From assembly GCA_037968555.1 (NCBI GenBank), contig JBBKVS010000042.1, forward strand, positions 1 through 14,836: 14,836 nucleotides of DNA. Reading direction: 5' to 3'. A program made the position numbers and the translations under genes. Below are positions 1 to 7,566 of this stretch, one piece after another. Position 1 is the first letter of the stretch. Each line of letters starts with the position of its first letter. The notes beneath the pieces were generated by a model that was given only the letters and a program-made list of their open reading frames with translations, was not told the DNA's origin and made no database searches. The DNA comes from JAWXBM01 sp037968555. GTDB lineage: Bacteria; Pseudomonadota; Gammaproteobacteria; Xanthomonadales; SZUA-36.

Positions 1-675
1 GGCCACAAAGCCGTGGTGCTGAATGCGCCGATCGCGGATGAGCTGATCGTAGTGGTGCGCAGTAGTGGCGCGCAGAGGGACAAAGACGGCATCAGTCTGT
101 TGCGGATCAAGCGCGACAGTCCGGGAGTGAGGCTACAGTCCTATGCCACCGTGGATGGTCAGCGGGCTGCGGATGTCTATTTTGAAAATGTCCGCGTGCC
201 CGAAAGCAGTCGACTGGGCAGTGAAGGCGAAGCTCTGGCAGCGATTGAAAAAGTCATCGACCAGGCCACCCTGGCCATCTGTGCGGAAGCATTGGGTGCC
301 ATGGAAGCCGCTTTTTGGAAAACCGTGGATTACACCAAAACGCGTAAGCAGTTTGGTGTACCCATCTCCTCATTCCAGGCTTTGCAACATCGCATGGCCG
401 ATATGTTCATTGAGCTTGAGCAGGCCCGTTCCACGGTTCAGATGGCGGTGATGCAGATCGATGCCAATGGCGGTTCAGCACCCAAGGCCGTGTCGGCGGC
501 CAAAAGTCGAGTTGGCAAGGCCGCGCGGCTGGTCGGGCAGGAAGCGGTGCAATTGCACGGCGGGATCGGTGTGATGGAGGAGTTGGATCTGGGTCATTTT
601 TTCAAACGGCTGACCACCATCCAGTTCCTGTTTGGCAGTACGGATTTCCATACCCGGCGTTTCAGCCAGCTCTGA
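1..675 (+). CDS. Acyl-CoA dehydrogenase, C-terminal part (5' end outside window)
   Basis: The reading frame is open from base 1, so the gene starts upstream; about 224 C-terminal residues are visible. They cover the end of the middle beta domain (FENVRVPES) and the C-terminal helical domain, with the family signatures RKQFGVPISSFQALQHRMAD and QLHGGIGVMEEL. Such flavoproteins oxidise acyl-CoA thioesters to enoyl-CoA. Where medium-chain enzymes carry the catalytic Glu in YEGTS, this protein reads FLFGSTDFHTRR, without that Glu. The ending (HFFKRLT...FGS.DFHTRRF) resembles the small-subunit type of two-component dehydrogenases such as pimeloyl-CoA dehydrogenase small subunit, so it may need a partner encoded upstream; that is inference. 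It stops 67 bases before trpG and is probably a separate transcription unit. Family assignment is firm, the substrate unknown. Confidence 0.9.
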   Translation, partial: GHKAVVLNAPIADELIVVVRSSGAQRDKDGISLLRIKRDSPGVRLQSYATVDGQRAADVYFENVRVPESSRLGSEGEALAAIEKVIDQATLAICAEALGAMEAAFWKTVDYTKTRKQFGVPISSFQALQHRMADMFIELEQARSTVQMAVMQIDANGGSAPKAVSAAKSRVGKAARLVGQEAVQLHGGIGVMEELDLGHFFKRLTTIQFLFGSTDFHTRRFSQL

Positions 676-742
676 GCGGCGCATGCTGGCCAGAAATTTT
701 TACAGTAGACTCTGTGTTTAAGGGCAAAGAGATAAGAATCAA

Positions 743-1336
743 ATGATCCTCATGATCGATAATTACGACTCCTTTACCTACAATCTGGTGCAATACCTGG
801 GTGAACTGGGGGCGGAAGTCAAAACCGTGCGCAATGACGAAATTTCGGTAGACGATATTTCGCGAATGAACCCCGAAGGCATCGTAATTTCACCGGGACC
901 CTGTACGCCCAATGAAGCCGGTATCTGCGTGGAACTGGTGCAGCGCCTGGGTGAACGAATTCCCTTGCTGGGGGTATGCCTGGGTCACCAGTGTATAGGC
1001 CAGGCTTTTGGCGGCAAAATCATCCGGGCGCAACGCATCATGCACGGCAAGGTCTCAAAAATATTCCATCGAAGCCAGGGCATATTCCAGGGCTTGCCGC
1101 AGCCTTTCGAGGCCACCCGTTATCATTCACTGGTCATCGATAGAGAATCCATGCCGGTGGAATTGGGCGTGATGGCCTGGACTGAAATGGCGGACGATCA
1201 CGAAATCATGGGCATCAAGCACCTGAAGTACCCGATTCAAGGCGTGCAATTTCACCCGGAATCCATACTCACGCGTTGCGGTCATGACCTGTTGCGCAAT
1301 TTTCTCAAAACCATCAGCAGCCGCTATTGGGACTGA
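743..1336 (+). CDS. trpG: Anthranilate synthase glutamine amidotransferase subunit (component II)
   Basis: This is a class I glutamine amidotransferase of 197 residues, the normal length for TrpG/PabA. It releases ammonia from glutamine for TrpE (chorismate to anthranilate), the first step of tryptophan synthesis. It opens with the typical MILMIDNYDSFTYNLVQYL. The oxyanion region SPGPCTP is near residue 50, the nucleophile Cys79 is in GVCLGHQ, and His171 and Glu173 are in QFHPES, so the catalytic triad is intact. A PabA role in folate synthesis is possible, since one protein may serve both pathways, but the downstream trpD and trpC favour TrpG. No trpE lies in the window. The ribosome site is weak (purine-rich AAAGAGAT about 10 bases upstream). 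The FAH gene follows after only 15 bases. Confidence 0.93.
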   Translation: MILMIDNYDSFTYNLVQYLGELGAEVKTVRNDEISVDDISRMNPEGIVISPGPCTPNEAGICVELVQRLGERIPLLGVCLGHQCIGQAFGGKIIRAQRIMHGKVSKIFHRSQGIFQGLPQPFEATRYHSLVIDRESMPVELGVMAWTEMADDHEIMGIKHLKYPIQGVQFHPESILTRCGHDLLRNFLKTISSRYWD

Positions 1337-1351
1337 GTCCCAAGCCTCAAT

Positions 1352-2050
1352 ATGGCCATTCACATGGAATATGTATTTGCACCCGAGCCACCGGTTTCTT
1401 TGCCGATGCATCAAAGCAGTCAGCGTTTTCCGGTGCGACGAATTTATTGTGTGGGCCGGAATTACGCCGACCATGCGCTGGAAATGGGCGGTGATCCACG
1501 CGAAGAGCCGCCGTTCTTTTTTACCAAGCCGGCCAATGCCATCGTCAGTGATGGACTAGCCGCGAAGTACCCCAGCCGCACACAGAACCTGCACCATGAA
1601 ATCGAGCTGGTACTGGCGATAGGACAGGGTGGCGCGAACATTCCGGTGGCGGATGCCTGGAATCACGTTTTCGGTTTTGCCGTGGGTCTGGATCTGACTC
1701 GCCGCGATCTGCAAAACGCCGCCAAGAAAACCGGCAGGCCCTGGGATACCAGTAAAGCTTTTGATCAATCTGCACCCATTTCTGAACTGCATACGCTACA
1801 GCAAACCGGGCGCATTGAGTCTGGCCGCATCTGGCTGGAGGTCAACGGCGAATTGCGCCAGCAGGGTGATATCAATCAGCTGATCTGGAGCATACCGGAG
1901 GTGATTGCCGAGCTGTCCACGCTGTTTACCCTGGCTGCCGGCGACTTGATATTTACTGGCACACCGGCCGGTGTGGCCGCGATACAGCGTGGTGATGTAT
2001 TGGCGGGTGGTATTGAAGGTATCGCCGAGCTGCAGGTGGAAATCGTCTGA
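1352..2050 (+). CDS. Fumarylacetoacetate hydrolase family protein (fumarylpyruvate hydrolase-like)
   Basis: The 232-residue protein has the C-terminal fold of the FAH family, metal-dependent hydrolases that split C-C bonds in acylpyruvates. Visible signatures are RRIYCVGRNYADHALEMG (residues 29-46), EPPFFFTKPANAI, HHEIELVLAIG with putative metal ligands Glu83 and Glu85, and GFAVGLDLTRRDLQ with Asp114. FTGTPAGV near the C-terminus is also typical. The length and motifs fit the short bacterial type that hydrolyses fumarylpyruvate to fumarate and pyruvate (NagK-like) rather than full-length fumarylacetoacetase. The next gene is the matching isomerase. ATG at 1352 is used; ATG at 1364 is an alternative four codons in, and neither has a good Shine-Dalgarno. 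Translational coupling from trpG is plausible. The exact substrate is unproven. Confidence 0.88.
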   Translation: MAIHMEYVFAPEPPVSLPMHQSSQRFPVRRIYCVGRNYADHALEMGGDPREEPPFFFTKPANAIVSDGLAAKYPSRTQNLHHEIELVLAIGQGGANIPVADAWNHVFGFAVGLDLTRRDLQNAAKKTGRPWDTSKAFDQSAPISELHTLQQTGRIESGRIWLEVNGELRQQGDINQLIWSIPEVIAELSTLFTLAAGDLIFTGTPAGVAAIQRGDVLAGGIEGIAELQVEIV

Positions 2051-2093
2051 TACCATGCCAGCAGACGCTTAAAATCAATTCGGGAGTTTGCTT

Positions 2094-2744
2094 GTGATTC
2101 TGTATTCTTATTGGCGTAGCTCAGCCGCTTATCGTGTGCGCATTGCGCTGAACTACAAGCACATCGAATACCGGCAGATCACACCGAATCTGGCCAAAGC
2201 CGAGCACCGTTCGGCTGAATACGTCGCCACCAACCCGCAAGGCCTGGTACCCGCACTGGAGCTTGAAGGAGAGCATGGGGGTGAGATCATCGCCCAGTCG
2301 CTGGCCATTATCGAATACCTGGAACAGGTACAGCCGGCGCCAGCTCTGTGGCCCAGCGAGCCTTTAGCGCGAGCTCGCGTCAATGCCATGGCCCAGCTTA
2401 TTGCCAGCGATGTGCATCCGCTGAATAACCTGCGGGTGCTGAAATATCTGAAAGCCGATTTGGGCCAAGACGAAGCGGCCGTAAGCGCTTGGTACTCTCG
2501 TTGGGTGATAGATGGTTTCAGTGCGCTGGAAACCTGGGCTGAGCAGTATTCTGCCGATGGCCGCCATCTTTTTGGTGACAGCATCAGCCTGGCCGATGTT
2601 TGCCTGGTGCCACAAATGTATAACGCGCGTCGTTTCGGCGTGGAGCTGCAGGCCTTCCCGCGCCTGGTGGCCATAGACCGGCATTTATGCCTGGTGCAGG
2701 AAATCGCCATGGCCGCGCCGGAACTGCAACCCGACGCGGAATAG
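2094..2744 (+). CDS. maiA: Maleylacetoacetate/maleylpyruvate isomerase (zeta-class glutathione transferase)
   Basis: This 216-residue glutathione S-transferase carries the zeta-class hallmark YSYWRSSAAYRVRIALNYK at its N-terminus, where the serines bind the glutathione thiol. The N-terminal thioredoxin fold continues with NPQGLVPALE and QSLAIIEYLE, followed by the all-helical domain ending in SLADVCLVPQMYNARRFG. Such enzymes isomerise maleylacetoacetate or maleylpyruvate to the fumaryl form, the substrate of the neighbouring FAH-family hydrolase, so the two act in sequence. I chose GTG at 2094 because GGGAG at 2082-2086 lies 7 bases before it; the in-frame TTG at 2088 is too close to that site. 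It lies 43 bases after the hydrolase gene and 29 bases before trpD. Choice between the two substrates is open. Confidence 0.9.
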   Translation: MILYSYWRSSAAYRVRIALNYKHIEYRQITPNLAKAEHRSAEYVATNPQGLVPALELEGEHGGEIIAQSLAIIEYLEQVQPAPALWPSEPLARARVNAMAQLIASDVHPLNNLRVLKYLKADLGQDEAAVSAWYSRWVIDGFSALETWAEQYSADGRHLFGDSISLADVCLVPQMYNARRFGVELQAFPRLVAIDRHLCLVQEIAMAAPELQPDAE

Positions 2745-2773
2745 CCGCCGCAAAACAGCCAGGAGTTTCCCGA

Positions 2774-3796
2774 ATGGAAATCATGCAGGCCATCAGCAAT
2801 ATCGTTGACCGTATCGACCTGAGCCGCGAAGAAATGACCGCCGTGATGCAACAGATCATGACGGGCGAAGCCACTCCTATCCAGATCGGCGGCTTTCTCG
2901 CCGGTCTGCGCACCAAGGGTGAAACCGTCGAGGAAATCGTCGCTGCTGCAACCGTAATGCGAGCACTCGCCACCCGCATCGAGGTTCCGCCACATAATCT
3001 GGTTGATACCTGTGGCACCGGTGGCGACAGCAGCAGCACCTTCAATGTTTCCACTGCGGCTGCGTTCGTGGTGGCCGCTGCCGGGGGCCGCGTGGCCAAA
3101 CACGGCAACCGTTCCATGTCCTCCAAGTCGGGCAGTGCCGATGTGCTCGAAACGCTGGGCATCAATCTGGATATTCCGCCTGAACGGGTAGCTGAATGCA
3201 TCGCCGCGCTGAATATCGGTTTTCTGTTTGCCCCGGCCTACCATGCCGCCGCGCGTTATGCCTCTGCGCCGCGCAAGGAACTGGGTACCCGCACGCTGTT
3301 CAACTTGCTGGGGCCTTTGACCAACCCGGCCAATGCGCCACATCAGTTGCTGGGTGTGTTCGCCGCGCGCTGGGCCGAGCCCATGGCGAAAGTATTGCAC
3401 AAGCTTGGGAGCAAGCATGTGCTGGTAGTGCATTCCGAAGACGGCCTGGATGAATTCAGCATTTCCGCGCCCACCCATGTGGCAGAGTTACATGAGGGCC
3501 AGGTTAAAACCTGGGTGTTCAAACCGGAAAGCGTGGGTATCGCGCGGCAGTCGCTGGACTCGGTACGGGTGGATAGCCCGGAAGAATCGGCGGCATTGAT
3601 ACTCGCGGTATTCGCTGGCCAACGAGGCCCTGCAGCGGATATTGTGGCCCTGAATGCCGGCGCCGCACTTTATGCGGCCGATGTGGCCAGCTCCGTTGCT
3701 GAAGGTGTGGAACAGGCGCGCCAGGTTTTGGCCGATGGCTCGGCAGCAGCTAAAGTAAAGGCACTGGCAGAGCGTACCAACTCCGCCAATGCCTGA
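2774..3796 (+). CDS. trpD: Anthranilate phosphoribosyltransferase
   Basis: The protein has 340 residues, the usual length. It joins anthranilate to PRPP, the second committed step of tryptophan synthesis. The PRPP/Mg loop DTCGTGGDSSSTFNVSTA covers residues 78-95 with GTGGD at 81-85. KHGNRSMSSKSGSAD spans 109-123, and RKELGTRTLFNLLGPLTNP follows further on with its conserved arginine. Everything needed for catalysis appears intact. ATG at 2774 is preceded by AGGAG at 2761-2765 with 8 bases between, which decides the start; an upstream in-frame extension to 2687 would run into maiA and carries no conserved sequence. trpC follows after 21 bases. There is no fusion to trpG, unlike in E. coli. Confidence 0.96.
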   Translation: MEIMQAISNIVDRIDLSREEMTAVMQQIMTGEATPIQIGGFLAGLRTKGETVEEIVAAATVMRALATRIEVPPHNLVDTCGTGGDSSSTFNVSTAAAFVVAAAGGRVAKHGNRSMSSKSGSADVLETLGINLDIPPERVAECIAALNIGFLFAPAYHAAARYASAPRKELGTRTLFNLLGPLTNPANAPHQLLGVFAARWAEPMAKVLHKLGSKHVLVVHSEDGLDEFSISAPTHVAELHEGQVKTWVFKPESVGIARQSLDSVRVDSPEESAALILAVFAGQRGPAADIVALNAGAALYAADVASSVAEGVEQARQVLADGSAAAKVKALAERTNSANA

Positions 3797-3817
3797 GATC
3801 ATCATGGAGTATTTATA

Positions 3818-4615
3818 TTGAGTGACATTCTGCAACGCATCCTGGCTACCAAGCGCGAAGAAATTGTCGCGGGCCAATTGCGACAATCAACTGCTGATTT
3901 GCAGGCACGTGCATCAGGCATGCCCGCACCACGTGGCTTTATGCAGCGATTGGGGTCGGTGGCTCAAATTGGCCCGGCGGTGATTGCCGAAGTGAAGAAA
4001 GCTTCACCCAGCGCTGGCGTGATTCGACCGAATTTCATTCCCGCTGACATTGCCCGTAGTTACGTGGCAGGTGGCGCGGCTTGTCTGTCGGTGCTCACCG
4101 ATCAGCAGTATTTCCAGGGTGCGGCCGAGTATTTGCAGCAGGCCCGTGCGGCTTGCAACTTGCCGGTGTTGCGCAAGGATTTCATTATCGATCCCTGGCA
4201 ATTGCTGGAAGCCCGTGTGATGGGAGCTGACTGCATTCTGCTGATTGCCTCAGCTTTGAATTTGAGCGAATTGCAACAGCTGGAAGGCCAGGCCCGCGAG
4301 CTGCAGCTGGATGTGCTGCTGGAAGTACACGATGAAGCTGAACTGGAACTGGCGTTGCAAACCCAAGCCCGGCTGATCGGCGTGAACAACCGCAATCTCA
4401 AAACCTTCGTCACCGACCTGGCGGCTTCCGAACGCATACGGCCATTGATCCCCGCCGACCGAATGATGGTGACGGAAAGCGGCATTCACAGCCGCGCCGA
4501 TGTGAAGCGCCTGCAGCAACACGATATCCAGGCCTTTCTGGTGGGTGAAGCTTTTATGCGTGCGGAAAATCCAGGTGAGGCTTTGAAAACATTATTTTCG
4601 GAGGAAGCAACGTGA
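3818..4615 (+). CDS. trpC: Indole-3-glycerol phosphate synthase
   Basis: The 265-residue TIM-barrel enzyme closes the ring of carboxyphenylaminodeoxyribulose phosphate to make indole-3-glycerol phosphate. VIAEVKKASPSAGVI places Glu58 and Lys60 at the catalytic positions. LRKDFIIDPWQLLEAR, LLEVHDEAELELA, IGVNNRNLKTF and VTESGI mark the later strands, with phosphate binding near the end. The start is TTG at 3818: GGAG at 3806-3809 sits 8 bases upstream, and the nearby GTG at 3822 is out of frame. It is monofunctional, without the TrpF domain fused in E. coli. Its stop overlaps the GTG start of the next gene (GTGA), so the two are probably translationally coupled. Confidence 0.95.
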   Translation: MSDILQRILATKREEIVAGQLRQSTADLQARASGMPAPRGFMQRLGSVAQIGPAVIAEVKKASPSAGVIRPNFIPADIARSYVAGGAACLSVLTDQQYFQGAAEYLQQARAACNLPVLRKDFIIDPWQLLEARVMGADCILLIASALNLSELQQLEGQARELQLDVLLEVHDEAELELALQTQARLIGVNNRNLKTFVTDLAASERIRPLIPADRMMVTESGIHSRADVKRLQQHDIQAFLVGEAFMRAENPGEALKTLFSEEAT

Positions 4616-5445
4616 AGATTCGGGAAATGATTCAAGTATTAGTTCCGGCTGCAGTCCGTCAGCCCATCCGATTGAGTCGACCACTGTTGCTGCAAAGCCT
4701 GGCCACTATCCTGGCTTTAGTTTTCAGTGCCAGCACACTAGCCGCTGAATTGGCCGACGATGTGCAGTGGAAAGATCCATCCTCGGTGAAGTTGGAAGTG
4801 GATTTTCCCGGTAATGGCTACCACGCCAGCTGGCAGTTGTTTCGTTGTACCTGCGGTGACTTGCTGGTGCGCTCTGAACTCAATGAGCCGGGTGAAGTAG
4901 TGCACGGCGATATCCTGCTGGTCTCCAACCGCGCGGTGCTCAGTACGGGTTACGAAGAAGGTTCTGAAGAGCTGCTGTCTTTTGATGCACCGGCTTTGAT
5001 GATGCAACTGGCGCTGCGCCTGCTGGAACGTTCCGAGCCTAAAGGACCTGCGGCCGTGACCAAAAAGCAAAAAGCCGAAGTCATCGATGAAATCAACTAC
5101 ATCAATCTCGACACGGGTACCGCCGCCGGCGGTTTCCCGGCACCGTGGAGCGCGCAGGGTACCTTGTCGCCCGAAGGTGACAGCAAACGGCGTTTCGATC
5201 TGAAATTCAGCTTCAACACCGGTGGTGCTACAGGCACCGCAGAGCAAGCGGGCGAAATGCGCCTCAGTGGCGTGGCTGAATACGCTGCGAGTGAATTTCC
5301 GGCGGCCGATGATATGGAACTGAAACCCTGGTTACTGAACTGGCGTGATGTGAAGGATCCGGCCAGCCAGGTCAGTGGTGAGGTCAAGACATTGGGTGAG
5401 TTGCGCGCCCTATTGAAGAAAACCCCGGAAGCCCCGGAGAAATAG
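4612..5445 (+). CDS. Putative exported protein of unknown function
   Basis: I do not recognise this 277-residue protein. The N-terminus has basic residues followed by a hydrophobic stretch (about residues 25-43) and a likely signal peptidase I site around STLAA at 41-45, so it is probably periplasmic. Two cysteines sit close together in FRCTCGD. Otherwise it is hydrophilic, with no further membrane segment and a charged C-terminus (KKTPEAPEK). The GTG start at 4612 overlaps the trpC stop and has a strong site, GGAGGA at 4600-4605, 6 bases upstream; ATG at 4627 is an in-frame alternative. As the last gene of the trp run it is probably cotranscribed, but nothing in the sequence links it to tryptophan synthesis. 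It converges on coq7 with 28 bases between. Confidence 0.75.
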   Translation: MKIREMIQVLVPAAVRQPIRLSRPLLLQSLATILALVFSASTLAAELADDVQWKDPSSVKLEVDFPGNGYHASWQLFRCTCGDLLVRSELNEPGEVVHGDILLVSNRAVLSTGYEEGSEELLSFDAPALMMQLALRLLERSEPKGPAAVTKKQKAEVIDEINYINLDTGTAAGGFPAPWSAQGTLSPEGDSKRRFDLKFSFNTGGATGTAEQAGEMRLSGVAEYAASEFPAADDMELKPWLLNWRDVKDPASQVSGEVKTLGELRALLKKTPEAPEK

Positions 5446-5447
5446 AA

Positions 5448-5471
5448 ATCAAAGGGTCAGATCAACTTGAT
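5448..5471. repeat. Short dispersed repeat, GGGTCAGATCA type, copy 1
   Basis: The 24 bases between the convergent ends of the trp-run gene and coq7 match 9945-9969 almost fully: both begin ATCAAA, contain GGGTCAGATCA and end TTGAT, with two mismatches and one extra base. Both copies are intergenic. The GGGTCAG core resembles the ends of REP-like elements, but no transposase is nearby. Confidence 0.5.
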
Positions 5472-5473
5472 TT

Positions 5474-6121
5474 TTAGATCCGATAAGCCAGAGCCTTCAT
5501 GATGCTTGCTGAAAAGGCCATGGCCGAGCGTATCGGGCGGGGCAGTTCAGCGGCACCGGCTTCTTCCGCCATACGCGCATGCTGCGCTTCGTCGGTTTTC
5601 ATCTGGTCGAGGATGGCCTGGCTGCGCTGATCACCTTCGGGCAAGCGCTCCAGGTGTTCCTGCAAATGCGCCTCCACCTGAATTTCTGTTTCGCGCACAA
5701 AGCCCAGGCTCCAGCGGTCACCGGCCAAGCCGGCTACCGCGCCGATGGCGAAAGAACCGGCATACCAGAGCGGGTTCAACAGGCTGGGCCGACTGTCCAG
5801 TTCTTCCAGCCGTGATTCACACCAGGCCAGGTGATCGATTTCCTCGTCCGCCGCCTGCTGCATGGAGTCGCGCACATGCGCATCACGTGCGGTGGCTGCC
5901 TGGCCGGCATACAAGGCCTGGGCGCAGATTTCACCGGCATGATTCACCCGCATCAGACCCGCCACATGCTCGCGGGATTCAGTTCCCAGATCCAGGTCGG
6001 GCAAGTCAGATGCCGGATTGGGCCGGGTAGCTGAGGGCGCCGTGCCGGTTGATAGGCGCAAAGCCTCATCGACGCGGATAATGAGTCGGTCCAGGGCGGT
6101 AATGTTGCGGGCTGAGCTCAT
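5474..6121 (-). CDS. coq7: 2-polyprenyl-3-methyl-6-methoxy-1,4-benzoquinone monooxygenase
   Basis: This di-iron hydroxylase of ubiquinone synthesis adds the last ring hydroxyl, acting at the inner membrane. The 215 residues have the bacterial Coq7 length. The di-iron ligands are all present: Glu64 in RVNHAGEICAQALY, Glu94 and His97 in ADEEIDHLAW, Glu146 in RETEIQVEAHL, and Glu178 and His181 in KTDEAQHARMA. The end MKALAYRI is also typical. The start is ATG at 6121. It is transcribed away from the ferredoxin gene with 125 bases between the two starts and converges on the trp-run exported protein. It indicates an organism that makes ubiquinone under aerobic conditions. Confidence 0.95.
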   Translation of the reverse strand: MSSARNITALDRLIIRVDEALRLSTGTAPSATRPNPASDLPDLDLGTESREHVAGLMRVNHAGEICAQALYAGQAATARDAHVRDSMQQAADEEIDHLAWCESRLEELDSRPSLLNPLWYAGSFAIGAVAGLAGDRWSLGFVRETEIQVEAHLQEHLERLPEGDQRSQAILDQMKTDEAQHARMAEEAGAAELPRPIRSAMAFSASIMKALAYRI

Positions 6122-6148
6122 GTTTTCTCAAAAAGCAGCATGGAATTC

Positions 6149-6154
6149 ATTGTA
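6149..6154 (-). promoter_or_regulatory. Possible -10 box for coq7
   Basis: TACAAT on the - strand lies 28 bases before the coq7 start and matches the sigma-70 -10 consensus at five of six positions. No convincing -35 hexamer is seen at 16-18 bases. Confidence 0.3.
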
Positions 6155-6171
6155 CCGCGAAGTCTGCCATA

Positions 6172-6202
6172 TTGGGCCACAGCCCTTGCTATCGGCTACA
6201 AT
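6172..6202 (+). promoter_or_regulatory. Possible promoter of the ferredoxin gene
   Basis: TACAAT at 6197-6202 in the context GGCTACAATCGG is a good -10 box. TTGGGC at 6172-6177 is a weak -35 with a long 19-base spacer. A transcript would start near 6209, giving a leader of about 38 bases. Confidence 0.4.
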
Positions 6203-6246
6203 CGGTGCCGCAATACGCCAGCCCCTATCCGGAACAGCGCATATCC

Positions 6247-6561
6247 ATGTCTTATTACGATAAACACGTGTTTTTCTGCACCAATGACCGCGGCGAAGGC
6301 GCCGATCGGCCTTCCTGCGCCCGTTGCGGCTCAGTGGAACTGCGCGACTACGCCAAAAAGCGCATTAAGCAGCTGGGCCTGGCAGGCCAGGGAAAAATAC
6401 GTATCAATTCAGCAGCTTGTCTGGATCGTTGCGAAGAAGGCCCAACCGTAGTGGTGTATCCGGAGGGCGTTTGGTACACCTATATTGATGAATATGACGT
6501 GGATGAGATCATCGATTCACATCTCGTTGGCGGCAAAGTGGTGGAACGACTTAAAATCTGA
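6247..6561 (+). CDS. Thioredoxin-like [2Fe-2S] ferredoxin
   Basis: The 104-residue protein matches the small thioredoxin-fold ferredoxins related to the NuoE C-terminal domain. Cys11, Cys24, Cys58 and Cys62 have the spacing of the cluster ligands in this family (13, 34 and 4 residues apart), within HVFFCTNDRGEG, RPSCARCG and CLDRCEEGP; Cys27 is extra. The C-terminal YPEGVWYTYIDEYDVDEII is typical. It presumably carries electrons, but the partner is unknown. ATG at 6247 begins MSYYDKHVFFC as in relatives; an upstream extension would cross the likely promoter. The ribosome site is poor. It lies 128 bases before rplM, which has its own promoter. Confidence 0.9.
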   Translation: MSYYDKHVFFCTNDRGEGADRPSCARCGSVELRDYAKKRIKQLGLAGQGKIRINSAACLDRCEEGPTVVVYPEGVWYTYIDEYDVDEIIDSHLVGGKVVERLKI

Positions 6562-6618
6562 GCCGGCTGTAATCGGGCCCTGATTGGCTCGAAATGCTAA
6601 ATTACCTGCCATCGCGGG

Positions 6619-6647
6619 TTGAATCCGGCGGCATAAGCCAGTAGAAT
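6619..6647 (+). promoter_or_regulatory. Promoter of rplM-rpsI
   Basis: TTGAAT at 6619-6624 and TAGAAT at 6642-6647 are separated by exactly 17 bases, a good sigma-70 promoter. Transcription would start near 6654, giving a leader of roughly 36 bases before rplM. In E. coli the rplM leader is the site of L13 autoregulation; no specific structure can be shown here. Confidence 0.65.
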
Positions 6648-6689
6648 TCCCGCCCTTCACCTGCGACCTTTTACCGTCGAGAGAATTTC

Positions 6690-7118
6690 ATGAAGACGTT
6701 TACTGCTACACCGCAGACCATAGAGCGCGACTGGTGCCTGGTCGATGCAACTGACAAGACACTGGGCAGACTGGCTACACAAGTGGCTACACGCCTCCGT
6801 GGCAAACATAAACCCACTTATACCCCGCACATGGATACTGGCGATAACGTCATCATTATCAATGCGGAAAAAATCAAAGTGACCGGCAACAAGCTGAATG
6901 ACAAGATTTATTATCATCACACCGGTTACATCGGCAACCTGAAGTCCATCAACCTGGGCAAGCAGCTGAAAGAGCATCCTGAGCGCGTTCTGAAAGGCGC
7001 CATCAAGGGCATGCTGCCAAAGAACCCGCTGGGCCGTGCCATGTTCCGCAAGCTGCACATTTATGCAGGTCCGGAACATCCGCATATCGCACAGCAGCCC
7101 AAAACCCTGGACCTCTGA
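6690..7118 (+). CDS. rplM: Large ribosomal subunit protein L13 (uL13)
   Basis: The protein has 142 residues, identical in length to E. coli L13. It starts MKTFTATPQTIERDWCLVDA and contains TLGRLATQVATRLRGKHKP, HMDTGDNVIIINAEKI and the conserved MLPKNPLGRAMFRKL towards the end. L13 is an early-assembling 50S protein binding 23S rRNA. ATG at 6690 follows a purine stretch (GAGAGAA). rpsI begins 22 bases downstream, the universal bacterial pair. Nothing about it is unusual. Confidence 0.98.
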   Translation: MKTFTATPQTIERDWCLVDATDKTLGRLATQVATRLRGKHKPTYTPHMDTGDNVIIINAEKIKVTGNKLNDKIYYHHTGYIGNLKSINLGKQLKEHPERVLKGAIKGMLPKNPLGRAMFRKLHIYAGPEHPHIAQQPKTLDL

Positions 7119-7140
7119 GTCAGGAATAACGGAATAGAAT

Positions 7141-7533
7141 ATGGCAACCGAACAATACTACGGCACCGGCCGTCGCAAATCCTCAACCGCACGGGTATTC
7201 CTGACCCGCGGCACTGGCCAAATCGTGATCAATGAGCGCAGCCTCGACGAATTCTTCGGTCGTGATACTGCCCGCATGATCGTGCGCCAGGCGCTGGAAA
7301 AGGTCGAGATGACCGACAAGTTTGATATGAAAGTGACCGTTGCAGGCGGCGGCACGTCCGGACAAGCAGGCGCCATTCGCCTGGGCATCACCCGCGCATT
7401 GATGGAGTACGACGGCACGTTGCGCCCAGTACTGCGTAAGGCTGGTTATGTAACCCGTGACGCACGCGAAGTCGAGCGTAAGAAAGTCGGTCTGCATAAA
7501 GCCCGTCGCGCCGTACAGTTCTCCAAACGCTAA
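7141..7533 (+). CDS. rpsI: Small ribosomal subunit protein S9 (uS9)
   Basis: The protein has 130 residues, the standard length. It has the N-terminal YYGTGRRKSSTARVFL, the glycine-rich GGGTSGQAGAIRLGITRAL, and the C-terminal tail RRAVQFSKR, which reaches the P-site tRNA in the 30S subunit. ATG at 7141 is preceded by AGGA and CGGA sites. It is cotranscribed with rplM; the first candidate hairpin lies directly after its stop. Confidence 0.98.
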   Translation: MATEQYYGTGRRKSSTARVFLTRGTGQIVINERSLDEFFGRDTARMIVRQALEKVEMTDKFDMKVTVAGGGTSGQAGAIRLGITRALMEYDGTLRPVLRKAGYVTRDAREVERKKVGLHKARRAVQFSKR

Positions 7534-7535
7534 TC

Positions 7536-7556
7536 TGGCGGCAGCTTTTGCCGCCA
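7536..7556. terminator. Hairpin after rpsI
   Basis: TGGCGGCA at 7536-7543 pairs with TGCCGCCA at 7549-7556 across a 5-base loop, just after the rpsI stop. There is no following T run, so it is an incomplete intrinsic terminator or an mRNA 3' stabiliser. Confidence 0.4.
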
Positions 7557-7566
7557 CTCTGCGTTC

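Noticed and set aside
2687..2773. Longer trpD start inside maiA
   Set aside because: AGGAG at 2761-2765 and family length support ATG 2774; the extension reads maiA's coding DNA in another frame.
2153..3478. A 441-codon open frame on the - strand across maiA and trpD
   Set aside because: It is antisense to two firmly identified enzymes, its composition is that of a shadow frame, and it has no recognisable motif.
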